Source of the DNA: Bacteroidales bacterium
GTDB taxonomy: Bacteria > Bacteroidota > Bacteroidia > Bacteroidales > UBA932
Direction: 5' to 3'
NCBI GenBank assembly: GCA_017509685.1
Contig: JAFWPA010000056.1
Span: 62,001 to 126,000 of the forward strand
Length of the DNA stretch: 64,000 bases
Shown piece by piece: positions 38,079-45,460 of the stretch. The notes below the pieces were generated by a model. It saw only the letters and a program-made list of their open reading frames with translations, was not told the DNA's origin and did not search any database. Positions within the stretch are counted from its first letter, which is position 1; each line of letters starts with the position of its first letter. The translations under genes were made by a program, and so were the position numbers.

Positions 38079-40334
38079 TTAAATTGTAACGTCGGTGTTC
38101 AGGCGGATGTCGTCGGAGGCGCTTCCCACCAGAACTTGCAGTTTGCCGTGTTCCAGTTCCCAGGCGTTGCTTTCTTCATTCCAGTAGCGCAGTTCCTTCA
38201 TGGGAACGTTCAGGGTGACCTTCTTGAGTTCGCCGGCCTTCAGGGATACGCGCTGGAAGGCCTTGAGTTCCTTGGCGGGCCATTCCACCTTGGATTCGGG
38301 ACGGGCCACATAGACCTGCACCACTTCGTCGGCGGGCATGGAACCCTCGTTCTTCACGGTGAGGGATACCTGGACGTTCTCCTTGCTGGCCTGGGCCTTG
38401 ACGTCGGAGTAGTCGAAGGTGACATAGGAGAGGCCGTGGCCGAAGGCGTACATGGGCTTCACTTCCTTGGTGTCGTACCAGCGGTAGCCTACATAGAAGC
38501 GCTCGGTGTACTTGGAAACGGGCTTGGGCAGGGAGGCGAGGAAGGCCTGGCGCTCTTCGTTGCTCATTTTCAGCACGTCGGGGCGGAACATAAGGCTGAA
38601 GAGGTCTCCGCCGGCGCCGTTGGGATCCGGGAAGTTACCCATGGCATAGGCGGGGGAGTCTTCCAGCTTGACGGGGAAGGTGAAGGGCAGTTTGCCGGAG
38701 GGGGCGATGTCGCCGAAGAGGACCTCGGCCAGGGCGGTGCCGCCCTCGGTGCCGTTCCACCAGCCCTGAACGATGGCAGGGGAGTTGGGCTCCAGTACCT
38801 GGAGATCGGTGGGACCGCCGCTGATGAGCACGGTGGCCAGGTTCTTATTGGCGGCGTAGAGGGCCTGGATCAGCTCTTCCTGTCCGCAGGGGAGCTTGAT
38901 GTTCTTACGGTCACTGCCTTCGGTCTCAATGCTCTTGTTGGTGCCGCCGAAGAAGATCACAAGGTCTGCGTCTTTTGTCAGGGCTACAGCTTCGGCCACC
39001 AGCTTGGGATCGGCGGGTTCATCGTTGGAACGGGCCTCCAGCGGGGCCAGAGTGGCAGGTGCAGGTCCCCAACGGAACGAGATGGTCTTGTAGCCGGGGG
39101 CGTAAGTCACTTCCACGCCTTCGCCGGCACGCTTGCAGATGCCTTCCAGCGGGGTAACCTCGTAGAGGGCCTTCACGCCGGCGCCCATACCGCCGCTCTG
39201 GGTCTTGAGGACGGCATTCTGGCCGATGACGGCAATCTTTTTCACATCCTTGGCGATGGGCAGGATGCCTTGGTTCTTGAGGAGGACGATGCTCTTTTCG
39301 GCCACTTCCTTGGCAATCTGCTGGCTCTCGGGCTGGGAGGTCATCACGGTGTTGGCCACATCGGCCGGAACGGGCTGGATGGCGAAGCGTACGCGCAGGA
39401 TCTGGCGCACTTTCTCATCTACCAGGTCCTCGGTGAGGGCGCCGGTGGCGATGGAGTCAATGACGGGCTGGCCCAGATAGTTGTCGCCGGTCATCTGGAC
39501 GTTGAGGCCGTGGAGCATGGCACCCATGGTGCTGTGCGTGCCGCCCCAGTCGCTCACGGTGAAGCCTTTGAAGCCCCATTCGCCGCGGAGGATCTCGTTG
39601 AGGAGGTGCTCGTTTTCAGAGCAGTAGTCGCCGTTAACCTTGTTGTAGGCGGGCATCACGCTCATGGCGCCGCCTTCGATGATGGCGCGCTCGAAGGGCT
39701 TGAGGTAGATCTCACGCAGGGTGCGTTCGTCCAGCTGGGCGTCTACGCTGCCGCGGTTGGTCTCCTGGTTGTTCACGGCGAAGTGCTTGATACATACGGC
39801 GGTACCTTCGTCCTGGCAGCCCTTGGTGTATTTCAGGGCCAGGGCGGCGGAGAGGATGGGATCCTCACTCAGGTACTCATAGGTGCGGCCGCCCACAGGC
39901 AGACGCTGGATGTTCACGGCGGGGCCCAGGATCACGTCCTTGCCACGGAGACGGGCTTCCTTGCCCATACCGGTGCCGTACTTGTAGGCCAGTTCCTCGC
40001 TCCAGGTAGCGGCCAGGGCGCTGCCGGTGGGGAAGTAGGTGGCGCTGTCCAGGGTCCAGCCGGCGCTCATGAAGCCGTTGGGCTGGCCTTCTTCGCGGAT
40101 GCCGAAGGGACCGTCGGCGTAGTTCATGTCGGCGATACCCAGGCGCTCCACGCCGGCCGATGACATGTTGGTCTTGCTGTGGAGCATGTTCACCTTCTCT
40201 TCCAGGGTCATCTGGGCGATGAGGTCGTTGATCTTCTTGTCATTGACGGTGAGCTTGTCCTGCGGGGACAGGGGACCGCTGCAGGCCGCTGCTGCCAGCA
40301 CGGCCGATGCAAGGAATAATGCGATTTTCTTCAT
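38079..40334 (-). CDS. Family GH3 beta-glycosidase lipoprotein
   Basis: A 751-residue lipoprotein (lipobox AAAAC, Cys18) with the complete GH3 arrangement: TIM-barrel domain with nucleophile Asp262 (TVSDWGG), CIKHFAVNNQETNRG and GGRTYEYLSEDP pocket motifs, an alpha/beta sandwich (about 330-560) and a C-terminal FnIII-like domain (about 640-740, VSLTVKNEGSMPADEVVQVYV). This is the classical beta-glucosidase/beta-xylosidase form. Lipidation would hold it in the outer membrane, facing the periplasm or the surface. It is second in the four-gene minus-strand operon, 12 bases after the CE1 gene at 40347-41435. It differs from the GH3 at 17233, which has a cleavable signal. Confidence 0.92.
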   Translation of the reverse strand: MKKIALFLASAVLAAAACSGPLSPQDKLTVNDKKINDLIAQMTLEEKVNMLHSKTNMSSAGVERLGIADMNYADGPFGIREEGQPNGFMSAGWTLDSATYFPTGSALAATWSEELAYKYGTGMGKEARLRGKDVILGPAVNIQRLPVGGRTYEYLSEDPILSAALALKYTKGCQDEGTAVCIKHFAVNNQETNRGSVDAQLDERTLREIYLKPFERAIIEGGAMSVMPAYNKVNGDYCSENEHLLNEILRGEWGFKGFTVSDWGGTHSTMGAMLHGLNVQMTGDNYLGQPVIDSIATGALTEDLVDEKVRQILRVRFAIQPVPADVANTVMTSQPESQQIAKEVAEKSIVLLKNQGILPIAKDVKKIAVIGQNAVLKTQSGGMGAGVKALYEVTPLEGICKRAGEGVEVTYAPGYKTISFRWGPAPATLAPLEARSNDEPADPKLVAEAVALTKDADLVIFFGGTNKSIETEGSDRKNIKLPCGQEELIQALYAANKNLATVLISGGPTDLQVLEPNSPAIVQGWWNGTEGGTALAEVLFGDIAPSGKLPFTFPVKLEDSPAYAMGNFPDPNGAGGDLFSLMFRPDVLKMSNEERQAFLASLPKPVSKYTERFYVGYRWYDTKEVKPMYAFGHGLSYVTFDYSDVKAQASKENVQVSLTVKNEGSMPADEVVQVYVARPESKVEWPAKELKAFQRVSLKAGELKKVTLNVPMKELRYWNEESNAWELEHGKLQVLVGSASDDIRLNTDVTI

Positions 40335-40346
40335 ATGGTTTAGTGT

Positions 40347-41435
40347 TTATTTAAAGAGCGTGGGAGCGAGGGTCTGGAGGTCTGCGCGCCAGGTGGCCCA
40401 GCTGTGGCCTTCCTGTGCGTTCTCCATATAGTCGAACTTGAGACCGTCCTTTACCAGCTGGTTGCGGGTGTTCTCGCAGTTCTTGTAGGCGATGTCGGCG
40501 GGACCGCCCTGCGTGAAGACCAGCGCCTTGAACTGCTTGTTCATCTTGGCGGCGTTCTTCTTCACCTGCAGGCGCTCGCTTTCGGCGGCGGGATCCAGGC
40601 CGGGCATCAGGGAGGAGCTCAGTACCCAGACATAGGTGAACATGTCAATGTTGTTGAAAGCCACTTCCATGGTTTCCATACCGCCCATGGACAGACCGGC
40701 TACGGCGCGGTGCTTGGCATCGGTGTAAACATTGTAATTGGATTCGACGAAGGGGATGATGTCGGTGACCATATCCTGGGCGAACGGGGGAACCTCGTTG
40801 GGCACGTTGGTGACGGTGCCGTTGGGCATGACCACAATCATGGGAACCATCTTGCCTTCGGCCAGGAGGTTGTCCAGGATCCAGCCAGCGGCGCCTACGC
40901 CGGGCCAGGAGGCGTCATTGTCTCCGCCGCCGTGGATGAGGTACAGCACGGGGAGCTTGGCCTTGGATTTTTCATAGCCGGCGGGGGTCCAAACATGCAT
41001 CCTGCGCATTTCGCCCAGGGTCTGGGACCAGTAGTAGCGCTGGGCTACGGCGCCGTGGGGGACGTCCTTGATGTAGCCGGGGCCTTTGGTGAACACGCTG
41101 GCCTGCTCTGCGCTGAGCGGGGCCTTGGGATCCTGTACCCGGGTGCCGTCTACGATGAAGGTGTAGCGGAAGCAGCCATCGGCCAGTCCTTCACAGACGC
41201 CCTTCCAAACGCCGTTGGGGGCTTCTTTGAAGATGACGGGTTTGTCCCAGGGGAGGTCTCCGGTAACGGCCACGGCGCGGGCCTTGGGAGCGTAAATCTG
41301 GAAGAGAACTTTGCCGTCGGGCAGTACGCGTACACTCTGGAGGGTGTCGTTGGGAGTGGGCTGACGGAACCAGCCCTGCGCACCGGCCTGCAGCGTGGCG
41401 GCCAGGAGCGCGACTAGGGTTAGGATCTTTTTCAT
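40347..41435 (-). CDS. CE1 esterase with short N-terminal CBM48-like domain
   Basis: A 362-residue secreted enzyme (signal peptide cut after AGAQ, residue 20). The sandwich domain (about 35-115, VLFQIYAPKARAVAVTGDLPW, CFRYTFIVDGTRV) precedes an esterase domain with HGGGDNDASW, Ser249 (GLSMGG), Asp314 (GPADI) and His344 (EGHSWATWR). The latter two motifs differ from the GGH-W-NWR form of its paralogues, so this is the most diverged of the five CBM48-CE1 proteins; it resembles the acetyl-xylan/feruloyl esterase group known from xylan loci. First gene of the minus-strand operon. Confidence 0.9.
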   Translation of the reverse strand: MKKILTLVALLAATLQAGAQGWFRQPTPNDTLQSVRVLPDGKVLFQIYAPKARAVAVTGDLPWDKPVIFKEAPNGVWKGVCEGLADGCFRYTFIVDGTRVQDPKAPLSAEQASVFTKGPGYIKDVPHGAVAQRYYWSQTLGEMRRMHVWTPAGYEKSKAKLPVLYLIHGGGDNDASWPGVGAAGWILDNLLAEGKMVPMIVVMPNGTVTNVPNEVPPFAQDMVTDIIPFVESNYNVYTDAKHRAVAGLSMGGMETMEVAFNNIDMFTYVWVLSSSLMPGLDPAAESERLQVKKNAAKMNKQFKALVFTQGGPADIAYKNCENTRNQLVKDGLKFDYMENAQEGHSWATWRADLQTLAPTLFK

Positions 41436-41454
41436 TGAAGTTCAGTGTTTAGCG

Positions 41455-41462
41455 CAAAGATA
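41455..41462 (-). promoter_or_regulatory. Minus-strand -7 box upstream of the four-gene esterase/GH3 operon
   Basis: TATCTTTG on the minus strand (complement of 41455-41462) matches TAnnTTTG, about 20 bases before the start at 41435. No convincing TTTG is found 19-21 bases upstream, as would fit an activated promoter. It is divergent from the promoter at 41524-41554. Confidence 0.6.
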
Positions 41463-41523
41463 CGCTTTCTTTCGCGCGTGCGTTACTTGTAGGGTTCAAA
41501 TGTTTTTCGCTTTGTTCAAAGGG

Positions 41524-41554
41524 TTTGCTTTTCCCGGGAAAATGCCTAACTTTG
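41524..41554 (+). promoter_or_regulatory. Promoter for the CE1 gene at 41578
   Basis: TTTG at 41524-41527, a 19-base spacer, TAACTTTG at 41547-41554. It lies about 24 bases before the ATG at 41578, and supports that start over an upstream in-frame ATG at 41395 that would lie inside the divergent gene. Confidence 0.8.
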
Positions 41555-41577
41555 GGATAACCAATAACACTGAGATT

Positions 41578-42825
41578 ATGAAACGTCTTTCCCTGGCGGC
41601 AGCGGTTCTGTTTTTGGCCCTGTCTGCAATGGCCCAGCAGGCCCTGGGTCCCGGTACCGGCCTCATTTCCCCGGAGATCAACCCGGACAACAGCGTTACT
41701 TTCCGTTATCATAACCCCAAGGCCAAAGTGGTACAGGTTACCGGCGACTTCCTGCCCACCCGTCCCATCGAGGTTGACTTCGGCGGGCGCAAGGTCATCT
41801 ACGACGCCCCCGGCGTGGAGGACCTGAAGGAAGGGCCCGGCGGTGTGTGGGAGTATACATCGGCCCCGCTGGAAGGCGAACTCTATTCTTATAGCTTCCT
41901 GGTGGACGGAAAGAAGGTGATGGACCCTTCCAACGTGCATCAGAACAGGGATGTGGCCACCTGGACCAATATCTTCACCCTGAGTGCGAAGCCTGGCGAC
42001 AAAGGCTGGTACTATGAGGTGCACAATGTGCCGCACGGCACGGTGGCCCATGTCTGGTACGACAGCCCTACCCTCAACAGCCAGCGCCGCATGACGGTTT
42101 ATACCCCTGCCGGCTATGAAAGCAATAAGGAGCACTATCCGGTGCTGTATCTGCTGCACGGCAGCGGCGGCGATGAAGACGCCTGGTCCGATTTAGGCCG
42201 TACCGCCCAAATCATGGACAACCTCATCGCAGAAGGCAAGGCCAAACCCATGATTGTGGTGATGCCCAACGGAGTATGGTTCAACCAGGCCGCTCCTGGT
42301 GCCGCTGTGAACAACTTCCAGCCCACCATGGCCAACAGCCGCAGCCAGAGCACCATTGAAATCGAAGACAGCTTCCCGGATGTCATGAGCTTCGTAGAAA
42401 AGCACTACCGTGTGGCTAAGGGTTACCACAACACCGCCGTGGCAGGTCTCTCCATGGGCGGCCGTCAGAGCTGCATGCTGTCCCTGCACTATCCCGACAC
42501 ATTCGGTTATGTGGGCCTGTTCAGCGGCGTGGGCACCATCGAAGGCAACGAGCAAGGCTTCGCCAAGGTCTTCGCCTATGAGCCCAAGCTGTACTTCATG
42601 GCCTGCGGCAAGGCCGATGGCGTCATGGCCAACACCAAGCGTCTGAAGGAGTGGTTCGACTTCCAGGGCTTCCCTGCTACCCTGTACGAGAGCGAAGGCG
42701 GTCACATCTGGCGCAACTGGCGCGTGTACCTCACGGTCTTCGCCCAGAAGCTCTTCAAGGACACTCCCAAGAAGCAGAAAGCTGTCCGCATGAGCAGCAA
42801 CCGCTCCAGTGATATGGAAGACTAG
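41578..42825 (+). CDS. CE1 esterase with N-terminal CBM48-like domain, monocistronic
   Basis: A 415-residue secreted enzyme (signal peptide cut near SAMAQ, residue 20). CBM48-like domain at about 25-135 ([23 protein letters not shown]), esterase domain with HGSGGDEDAW, Ser292 (GLSMGG), Asp347 (CGKAD) and His376 (GGHIWRNWR). A basic/hydrophilic tail (DTPKKQKAVRMSSNRSSD) extends beyond the usual end. It pairs with the gene at 35577-36788 as a close relative. It has its own promoter and is bounded downstream by a palindromic element, so it can be expressed independently of the two operons. Confidence 0.9.
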   Translation: MKRLSLAAAVLFLALSAMAQQALGPGTGLISPEINPDNSVTFRYHNPKAKVVQVTGDFLPTRPIEVDFGGRKVIYDAPGVEDLKEGPGGVWEYTSAPLEGELYSYSFLVDGKKVMDPSNVHQNRDVATWTNIFTLSAKPGDKGWYYEVHNVPHGTVAHVWYDSPTLNSQRRMTVYTPAGYESNKEHYPVLYLLHGSGGDEDAWSDLGRTAQIMDNLIAEGKAKPMIVVMPNGVWFNQAAPGAAVNNFQPTMANSRSQSTIEIEDSFPDVMSFVEKHYRVAKGYHNTAVAGLSMGGRQSCMLSLHYPDTFGYVGLFSGVGTIEGNEQGFAKVFAYEPKLYFMACGKADGVMANTKRLKEWFDFQGFPATLYESEGGHIWRNWRVYLTVFAQKLFKDTPKKQKAVRMSSNRSSDMED

Positions 42826-42830
42826 TTGTG

Positions 42831-42940
42831 CGCGTGGGCGTAAGAGATTGATTAATAGTACTTTAAGCAAATGACCCTAGGTTGTACTGCCCAGGGTTAA
42901 TCGTTTAAATATTTGAAGCACAATTACTTACATCCACGCG
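42831..42940 (+). repeat. Palindromic element, diverged copy 4 (about 110 bp)
   Basis: Ends CGCGTGG-gc-GTAAG (from 42831) and the complement CGCGTGG-at-GTAAG (to 42940) are inverted repeats; inside follow AGATTGATTAATA-GTACTTT, resembling copy 1's left arm, and a different central stem ACCCTAGG/CCCAGGGT (42874-42881 with 42890-42897). It lies between convergent genes ending at 42825 and 42975. Membership in the family is likely but less certain than for copies 1-3. Confidence 0.6.
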
Positions 42941-42974
42941 ACGCGCCAACAAGCACGGCGCTGACGGAAGCCCG

Positions 42975-44024
42975 CTACAGCACCGGGAGGAAGTGGTCCC
43001 AGATGAGCTGGATTTCCTGGCGCATGTTGGGGATGTGGGCGGTGGTCACGATGACGGCGTCCTGTTCCGGGAGCACCAGGATGTACTGGCCGTTGGCGCC
43101 GTCGGCGCGGAAGGCGCCGAAGCGGCAGCGCCACATCTGGTAGCCGTAGCCCTGCTCCCAGTCGTTGGTTTCGGGGTTGAAGTAGGCTTTGGCAGGGCCG
43201 TCGTGCAGTTCCGTCAGCATTTTTTCGTTCACGCCGGCATTCACGGAGGGCACCTGGTACTTGGACATTTCGGCCACCCAGTCGGCGGGAATTACCTGCT
43301 TGCCACGGAATTTGCCGCCGCCCAGCAGGCACAGGCCCATGCGGGCCAGGTCTTCGGTGTGCAGGTACAGGCCCCAGCCGCCGGTGTTGATGCCGACCGG
43401 GCTCTCCAGCCAGAAGGGCTTTTCAATGCCCAGGGGCTGCCACAGGCGAGTGTCCAGGTAGTCCACCACCTTCTGGCCCGTCACTTTCTGGACAGCGGCG
43501 CTGCACAGATAAGTGGCCAGGCTGTTGTAGCAATAGCAGGTGCCGGGCTGGTATTCGATGGGCCATTCCATAAACTCCTTCACCCAGTCTCCGTCCCCGC
43601 TGCGGATAGCGTAGGTGGGATCTGTGGCGTGGCCGGAATTCATGGTGAGGAGGTTGCGCAGGGTAACATCGGCCAGGAAGGGCTGCGGATTGGCGGGCAC
43701 GCTCTCGGGGAACAGGTCCACGATTTTGTCGTCCAAGTGCAGGAGACCTTCTTCGATGGCGAAGCCCACGGCGGTGGCGGTGAACGTCTTGGAGACCGAG
43801 TTCATGATGTGCGCGGTGTCGGGGGCTATCTGCTTTTCGGCCAGCACTTTACCATGCTGGAGGACCATGATGCTGTGCAGGTCTTCGCTGCTGTCGGCTA
43901 CGGCCTGGAGGTAAGCCTCGAAGGCCTGTGACAGATCGGCCGATGCCTGGGCGCGCGGAAGCGGATCGGAAGGCTGGCCGCACGCCACGCACAGGGCCAG
44001 GACGGGGAGGAGTATTCTTTTCAT
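42975..44024 (-). CDS. Serine hydrolase of the beta-lactamase/esterase superfamily, lipoprotein
   Basis: A 349-residue lipoprotein (lipobox LCVAC, Cys15) with class-C beta-lactamase-type motifs: S76-V-S-K79 (SxxK nucleophile and base), Y166-N-S168 (YxS) and the C-terminal GYGYQMW region. Such proteins include esterase EstB, D-aminopeptidases and penicillin-binding relatives; in PULs they usually act as deacetylases. The context, three bases after a carboxylesterase gene and within an esterase-rich locus, favours ester hydrolysis of the PUL substrate over a beta-lactam role. Last gene of its transcript. Confidence 0.85.
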   Translation of the reverse strand: MKRILLPVLALCVACGQPSDPLPRAQASADLSQAFEAYLQAVADSSEDLHSIMVLQHGKVLAEKQIAPDTAHIMNSVSKTFTATAVGFAIEEGLLHLDDKIVDLFPESVPANPQPFLADVTLRNLLTMNSGHATDPTYAIRSGDGDWVKEFMEWPIEYQPGTCYCYNSLATYLCSAAVQKVTGQKVVDYLDTRLWQPLGIEKPFWLESPVGINTGGWGLYLHTEDLARMGLCLLGGGKFRGKQVIPADWVAEMSKYQVPSVNAGVNEKMLTELHDGPAKAYFNPETNDWEQGYGYQMWRCRFGAFRADGANGQYILVLPEQDAVIVTTAHIPNMRQEIQLIWDHFLPVL

Positions 44025-44027
44025 AAC

Positions 44028-45368
44028 TTATTCAATGTCAAACAGTTCTTTGTAGGGCTTGGCGGCGTCGTAGGCAGGCCAGCCGGGGTTGCCGGTTTTG
44101 CAGAAGGAAGTCCAGGCGTCCAGCATACGCGCGCTCAGGGCACGGTCGGCGGCGGTGAAGGGGCGCCAGCTGCGCTCCAGGGTGCCGAAGACATACCAGA
44201 GTTCGGCCGAGTGGAAGGCCCCGGCGGCCGATGCCGGATGAGCCTCGTTGGTGGGCAGCTCACGAAGGAACTCGTACTCATAGACCGGGTATCCCATATT
44301 GTCCCGCAGCTCGCAGAACGTGTCTACAGCCTCGCCGCCCAGGCCGGCCATGTCGTCTTTATTATAGCCGATCATGATGGGAATCTTGGGCAGGGCATCG
44401 CTTAAAAAGGCCATTTCAAAGCTGTCGGTGACCACTTTCCTGTCATTGTGCGGGGCCAGCATCACGTAGTTGCCGCCAGCGGCCATGTACTTGCCCATCG
44501 CACCCAGGATCTCCTGGGAGGACGCCGCACGCATATCGGCCAGCGTGGGAAGACCGGCGCTGTCCATGATGGCCTTGCCCAGCTGATCATACTGCGCCTG
44601 GGTGCCTTCCGGCGTGAGGCCGCGCGTGGAGAGACCGCCGCCGCTCTGGATAATGGCACCGGCCATCAATTTCTGCGACAGGGGAGAGATGAGCAGCGTC
44701 TTCACGCTCATGGCGCCGGCGCTCTGGCCGAAGACGGTGATGCGGGAAGGGTCTCCGCCGAAGGCAGCAATGTTGTCGTACACCCACTGCAGCGCCGCAA
44801 TCTGGTCCATGGTGCCGTAATTGCCGCTCTGGCCTTGCTCGGCCGTGAGTTCCGGGTGGGCCAGGAAGCCGAAGGTACCCAGCCGGTAGTTGATGGTGAC
44901 CAGAATCACGTCGCGGGCAGCCCATTCGTCGCCGTCCATGGTCACTTCATAGCCATAGCCGTTCATATAGGCGCCGCCGTGAATCCAGAATGCCACGGGC
45001 AGTTTGGCTTTTTTTCCCAGGGCCTTGGTGGGAACCCAGATGTTCAGGGACAGGCAGTCTTCGTTTTCCTCGGGGGTGCCGTCCCAGTAGAACTCGTCTC
45101 CGTAGAAGGTGCCGGGCTTGTTGCCGGGCTGCGGGCAGATGGGGCTGAACTTGTCGCACACCATTACACCCTCCCAGGGCTCTACGGGCTGCGGGGCCTG
45201 CCAGCGTAGCGGGCCAACAGGCGCCTGGGCGTAGCGCACGCCCCGGAACACGGTAACGCCCTCTTTCTCGGAAGGAACGCCCTGGAGGCGGCCACCATTC
45301 ACTTTAACAACGCCCGGCTGGGAGCATCCCACGCACAGGGCCAGGAGGAAAGGGTAAATTGCTTTCAT
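44028..45368 (-). CDS. Type-B carboxylesterase lipoprotein, shortened
   Basis: A 446-residue lipoprotein (lipobox LCVGC, Cys15). Family motifs: FRGVRYAQAPVGPLRWQAPQP, EDCLSLNIWVP, oxyanion HGGAY, nucleophile Ser216 in FGQSAGAMS, and probably His386 in AFHSAELWYVFG. The usual Glu position falls in MIGYNKDD, where Asp is present instead, and the segment before the YEYEF strand is short. Typical type-B esterases are 500-550 residues, so this one, like the gene at 23880, has lost part of the lid domain. It may hydrolyse aryl or acetyl esters. Gap of three bases to the serine hydrolase; a palindromic element separates it from the upstream GH3. Confidence 0.87.
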   Translation of the reverse strand: MKAIYPFLLALCVGCSQPGVVKVNGGRLQGVPSEKEGVTVFRGVRYAQAPVGPLRWQAPQPVEPWEGVMVCDKFSPICPQPGNKPGTFYGDEFYWDGTPEENEDCLSLNIWVPTKALGKKAKLPVAFWIHGGAYMNGYGYEVTMDGDEWAARDVILVTINYRLGTFGFLAHPELTAEQGQSGNYGTMDQIAALQWVYDNIAAFGGDPSRITVFGQSAGAMSVKTLLISPLSQKLMAGAIIQSGGGLSTRGLTPEGTQAQYDQLGKAIMDSAGLPTLADMRAASSQEILGAMGKYMAAGGNYVMLAPHNDRKVVTDSFEMAFLSDALPKIPIMIGYNKDDMAGLGGEAVDTFCELRDNMGYPVYEYEFLRELPTNEAHPASAAGAFHSAELWYVFGTLERSWRPFTAADRALSARMLDAWTSFCKTGNPGWPAYDAAKPYKELFDIE

Positions 45369-45370
45369 AT

Positions 45371-45460
45371 TAACTTATTGGTTATTAGCGCTTTTGTGTA
45401 TTTTCTTTAGGCTGTTTGGCCTAAAGAAAAATATAAAGCTCGTTGATAATCAGTCTTTTA
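45371..45460 (+). repeat. Palindromic element, copy 3
   Basis: TAACTTATTGGTTATTAGCGCTTTTGTG then the central stem TATTTTCTTTAG/CTAAAGAAAAATA around GCTGTTTGGC, then GATAATCAGTCTTTTA aligns along its length with copy 1 (17014-17116), including CTTTTGTG directly before the stem. The right end overlaps the last codons and stop of the GH3 gene ending at 45450, as copy 2 overlaps a GH3 stop codon. Here it separates two same-strand genes and may attenuate transcription between them. Confidence 0.78.

Noticed and set aside
42975..44024. Beta-lactamase resistance gene
   Set aside because: SxxK and YxS motifs are shared with esterases and peptidases; the PUL context and esterase neighbours make resistance unlikely.
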